In this document: one piece after another, positions 5,364 to 7,043 of the stretch
Numbering within the stretch: the first letter of the stretch is position 1
Layout: each line of letters opens with the position of its first letter
Assembly (NCBI GenBank): GCA_024405645.1
Contig: JAKSOJ010000062.1
Span: forward strand, 1 to 7,043
Length of the DNA stretch: 7,043 bases
Direction of reading: 5' to 3'
From: Phascolarctobacterium sp.
GTDB taxonomy: Bacteria > Bacillota > Negativicutes > Acidaminococcales > Acidaminococcaceae
Position numbers and translations under genes: made by a program
The notes under the pieces: model-generated
Databases searched by the model: none
Seen by the model: only the letters and a program-made list of their open reading frames with translations
Told to the model about the DNA's origin: nothing

Positions 5364-6584
5364 ATGGGAATTTACGAAGAGCTGCAAGCCAGAGGCTTGA
5401 TTGCACAAGTAACTGACGAAGAAGAAATTAGAGAGCTTATTAACAACGGTGGAGCAAGATTCTACATTGGTTTTGACCCCACTGCTGATTCTTTACATGT
5501 TGGCCATTTCATGGCTCTTTGCTTGATGAAAAGACTGCAATTAGCAGGCAATAAACCCATCGTTCTTTTAGGTGGTGGCACTGGTTTTATCGGCGACCCC
5601 TCTGGCAGAACCGATATGCGTGCTATGATGAACGCAGAAACCATTCAACACAACTGCGATTGCTTTTTGAAACAAATCGGTAAATTTATCGAATTTGGCG
5701 AAGATAAAGCAATCGTTGTTAACAATGCAGATTGGCTGTTGGATTTGAAATATGTAGATTTGCTGCGCGAAGTAGGCGCATGCTTCTCTGTAAACAACAT
5801 GCTGAGAGCAGAATGCTACAAACAAAGAATGGAAAGAGGCCTTAGCTTCTTCGAATTCAACTATATGATTATGCAATCCTACGATTTCTATCATCTGCAT
5901 CAACATTATGGCTGCAATATGCAATTTGGCGGCGATGACCAATGGAGCAACATGCTTGGTGGTACCGAATTGATTCGTAAGAAAACTGGCCATGATGCAT
6001 ATGCAATGACCATTACCTTGCTCTTGAACAGCGAAGGTAAAAAGATGGGCAAAACCGCAAAGGGTGCTGTTTGGCTGAATCCTGAAAAAACCACTCCGTA
6101 TGAATTCTATCAATACTGGCGTAATGTTGACGATGCCGATGTTATGAAGTGCTTCCGTCTCTTAACTTTCGTTTCCCTTGATAAGATTGCAGAAATGGAA
6201 AACTGGGATGGCTCTCGTATCAACGAAAAGAAAGAAATCCTTGCTTACGAATTGACCACTATGATTCATGGTGAAGACGAAGCTAAGAAAGCACAAGAAA
6301 CTGCAAGAGCATTGTTCAGTGGTGCAGGCAATGACGAAAACATGCCTACTACTACCATTACCGAGGATCAACTCGTTGACGGTGCAATCGACATCATTTC
6401 CATCATGGTTGCTGCTGGCCTGACCAAGGGTCGTGGCGAAGCTAGAAGACTCATCGAACAAGGTGGCGTAAGTGTTGACGACGTTAAGGTTACCGACATT
6501 TACCAAAAATTCACCAAAGAACAATTGAGCGCTAGCATCAAAATTAAAAAGGGCAAAAAAGTATTCCACAAAGTAAATATGTAA
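5364..6584 (+). CDS. tyrS: Tyrosyl-tRNA synthetase
   Basis: A 406-residue class I aminoacyl-tRNA synthetase that charges tRNA-Tyr with tyrosine in the cytoplasm. The N-terminal Rossmann fold shows YIGFDPTADSLHVGH (34-48), in which HVGH is the HIGH motif. GGGTGFIGDPSGR contributes to the active site, and Y167, Q171 and D174 in YMIMQSYD are the tyrosine-pocket residues of the family. The KMSKS loop appears as KMGKT (227-231), a usual variant in bacterial TyrRS. An S4 RNA-binding domain occupies about residues 345-402 (LTKGRGEARRLIEQGGVSVD). Length is normal. AGGAGGT (5353-5359) sits 4 bases before the ATG. It is monocistronic, with its own promoter and terminator. Arg codons are largely AGA, in contrast to the CGT-rich kor genes. 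Confidence 0.97.
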   Translation: MGIYEELQARGLIAQVTDEEEIRELINNGGARFYIGFDPTADSLHVGHFMALCLMKRLQLAGNKPIVLLGGGTGFIGDPSGRTDMRAMMNAETIQHNCDCFLKQIGKFIEFGEDKAIVVNNADWLLDLKYVDLLREVGACFSVNNMLRAECYKQRMERGLSFFEFNYMIMQSYDFYHLHQHYGCNMQFGGDDQWSNMLGGTELIRKKTGHDAYAMTITLLLNSEGKKMGKTAKGAVWLNPEKTTPYEFYQYWRNVDDADVMKCFRLLTFVSLDKIAEMENWDGSRINEKKEILAYELTTMIHGEDEAKKAQETARALFSGAGNDENMPTTTITEDQLVDGAIDIISIMVAAGLTKGRGEARRLIEQGGVSVDDVKVTDIYQKFTKEQLSASIKIKKGKKVFHKVNM

Positions 6585-6590
6585 TTTTTC

Positions 6591-6621
6591 AATCGCCTGC
6601 TGAGCTAATCGGCAGGCGATT
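6591..6621 (+). terminator. Intrinsic terminator of tyrS
   Basis: AATCGCCTGC (6591-6600) and GCAGGCGATT (6612-6621) form a perfect 10-bp stem around an 11-base loop, followed by a short T-rich stretch (6620-6630). It begins 6 bases after the tyrS stop codon. Confidence 0.9.
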
Positions 6622-6632
6622 TTGCTTATTTA

Positions 6633-6641
6633 TGATATAAT
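6633..6641 (+). promoter_or_regulatory. Extended -10 promoter of the PfkB kinase gene
   Basis: TGA followed by a perfect TATAAT (6636-6641) makes an extended -10 element. At the matching -35 distance the DNA belongs to the tyrS terminator arm and has no consensus, so recognition would rest on the extended -10. The predicted start point, near 6648, is about 30 bases before the gene. Confidence 0.55.
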
Positions 6642-6678
6642 AAAGGAAAATATGAACGTCTTGTGGAGGAAGGATTTA

Positions 6679-7043
6679 ATGGATAAAGAAATAGTTGTAA
6701 TTGGCACTGTGTATGTAGATATTAAGGGTTATCCCATTAGCAATTATGTGCCAACAGGTCGAAATGCTGGTTTTATTGAACAATTCCATGGCGGCGTTGG
6801 TCGTAATATAGCCGAAGACATTGCTAATATGGGCGAAAAGGTTGCTATGGTTGGCCTTGTCGATAAAGGAGGCATTGGGGCCGACGTTGTTGCTCATTTG
6901 AATAATCAAGGCGTGAACACTCTTGGCTTGCGCGCTGTTGAGGATGGTATGGGTACCTGGCTGGCAATATTTGATGAACAAGGCAATATTTCTGCTAATA
7001 TTTCCAAACGTCCTAATCTTCTGCCCATTGTTGATGTGCTGGA
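6679..7043 (+). CDS. PfkB-family carbohydrate/nucleoside kinase, 5' part only (runs off right edge)
   Basis: I translated 121 codons from the ATG at 6679; the gene continues past the window. It has the N-terminal half of a ribokinase-like fold: a first strand IVVIGTVYVDI with D14 at the usual substrate-binding position, and GGVGRNIAEDIANMG (38-52), the first PfkB signature. A following strand and glycine turn give VAMVGLVDKGGIGADVV (55-71). The consensus here is usually VGxVGDDxxG, so the conserved Asp position reads Gly; this may be subfamily variation. The GGVGRNIAE form is reminiscent of pseudouridine kinases, but ribokinase- and fructokinase-like enzymes are also possible, and the ATP-binding, catalytic-Asp half is not visible. 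GGAGG (6665-6669) lies 9 bases before the start. It is separated from tyrS by a terminator and has its own promoter. Confidence 0.85.
   Translation, partial: MDKEIVVIGTVYVDIKGYPISNYVPTGRNAGFIEQFHGGVGRNIAEDIANMGEKVAMVGLVDKGGIGADVVAHLNNQGVNTLGLRAVEDGMGTWLAIFDEQGNISANISKRPNLLPIVDVL

Noticed and set aside
5568..6113. 181-codon open frame on the minus strand opposite tyrS
   Set aside because: It is a shadow of tyrS with no family resemblance. The tyrS frame is certain from its HVGH and KMGKT motifs.
6676..6981. 101-codon minus-strand frame opposite the PfkB kinase
   Set aside because: The plus-strand frame carries PfkB motifs, a good ribosome binding site and an extended -10 promoter. The antisense frame has none of these.

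Overview
The window looks like ordinary chromosome from a low-GC, obligately anaerobic bacterium of the Firmicutes lineage. A Negativicutes member (Acidaminococcaceae/Phascolarctobacterium-like) is my best guess, but that rests on protein flavour only. The evidence for the lineage is strong AGGAGG-type ribosome binding sites, AT-rich intergenic DNA with sigma-A-type promoters, and an oxygen-sensitive four-subunit 2-oxoacid:ferredoxin oxidoreductase. I see no mobile element, CRISPR array, tRNA, rRNA, phage gene or defence gene.

Layout from left to right. (1) The 5' end of an HD-domain phosphohydrolase gene runs leftward off the edge (1-200, minus). It is divergent from a YjjG/YfnB-type HAD nucleotidase gene (356-1039, plus), and promoters for both sit in the 155-bp gap. 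(2) A 180-bp spacer carries a good promoter with a 14-bp AT palindrome over its -10. It is followed by the tight operon korD-korA-korB-korC (1220-3950, plus), which encodes the ferredoxin, alpha, beta and gamma subunits of a 2-oxoglutarate:ferredoxin oxidoreductase. (3) A near-symmetrical hairpin at 3971-3994 is flanked by A- and T-runs and ends both this operon and the convergent one. (4) A leftward pair follows: a cysteine-rich DUF1847 protein (4498-5106) and then a SlyD-like FKBP prolyl isomerase (4016-4453). Their promoter carries an 8-bp inverted repeat over its -10, a candidate operator. (5) tyrS (5364-6584, plus) follows, with a leader that lacks T-box features but contains a 26-codon Tyr/Trp-containing mini-ORF of doubtful reality, and ends in a clean intrinsic terminator. 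(6) The 5' end of a PfkB-family sugar/nucleoside kinase gene (6679 to the right edge) has its own extended -10 promoter.

How the genes work together. KorDABC should interconvert succinyl-CoA + CO2 + reduced ferredoxin with 2-oxoglutarate, supplying glutamate precursors in an anaerobe (or the reverse). Its arginine codons are almost all CGT, unlike tyrS (largely AGA) and the HAD gene, which suggests strong expression. The FKBP/DUF1847 pair may be co-transcribed; a link through metalloprotein folding is speculation. The remaining genes are independent housekeeping units, each bounded by its own signals. I found no convincing undescribed system. The most checkable leads are the DUF1847 operator candidate, the tyrS leader mini-ORF and the DUF1847-FKBP pairing.
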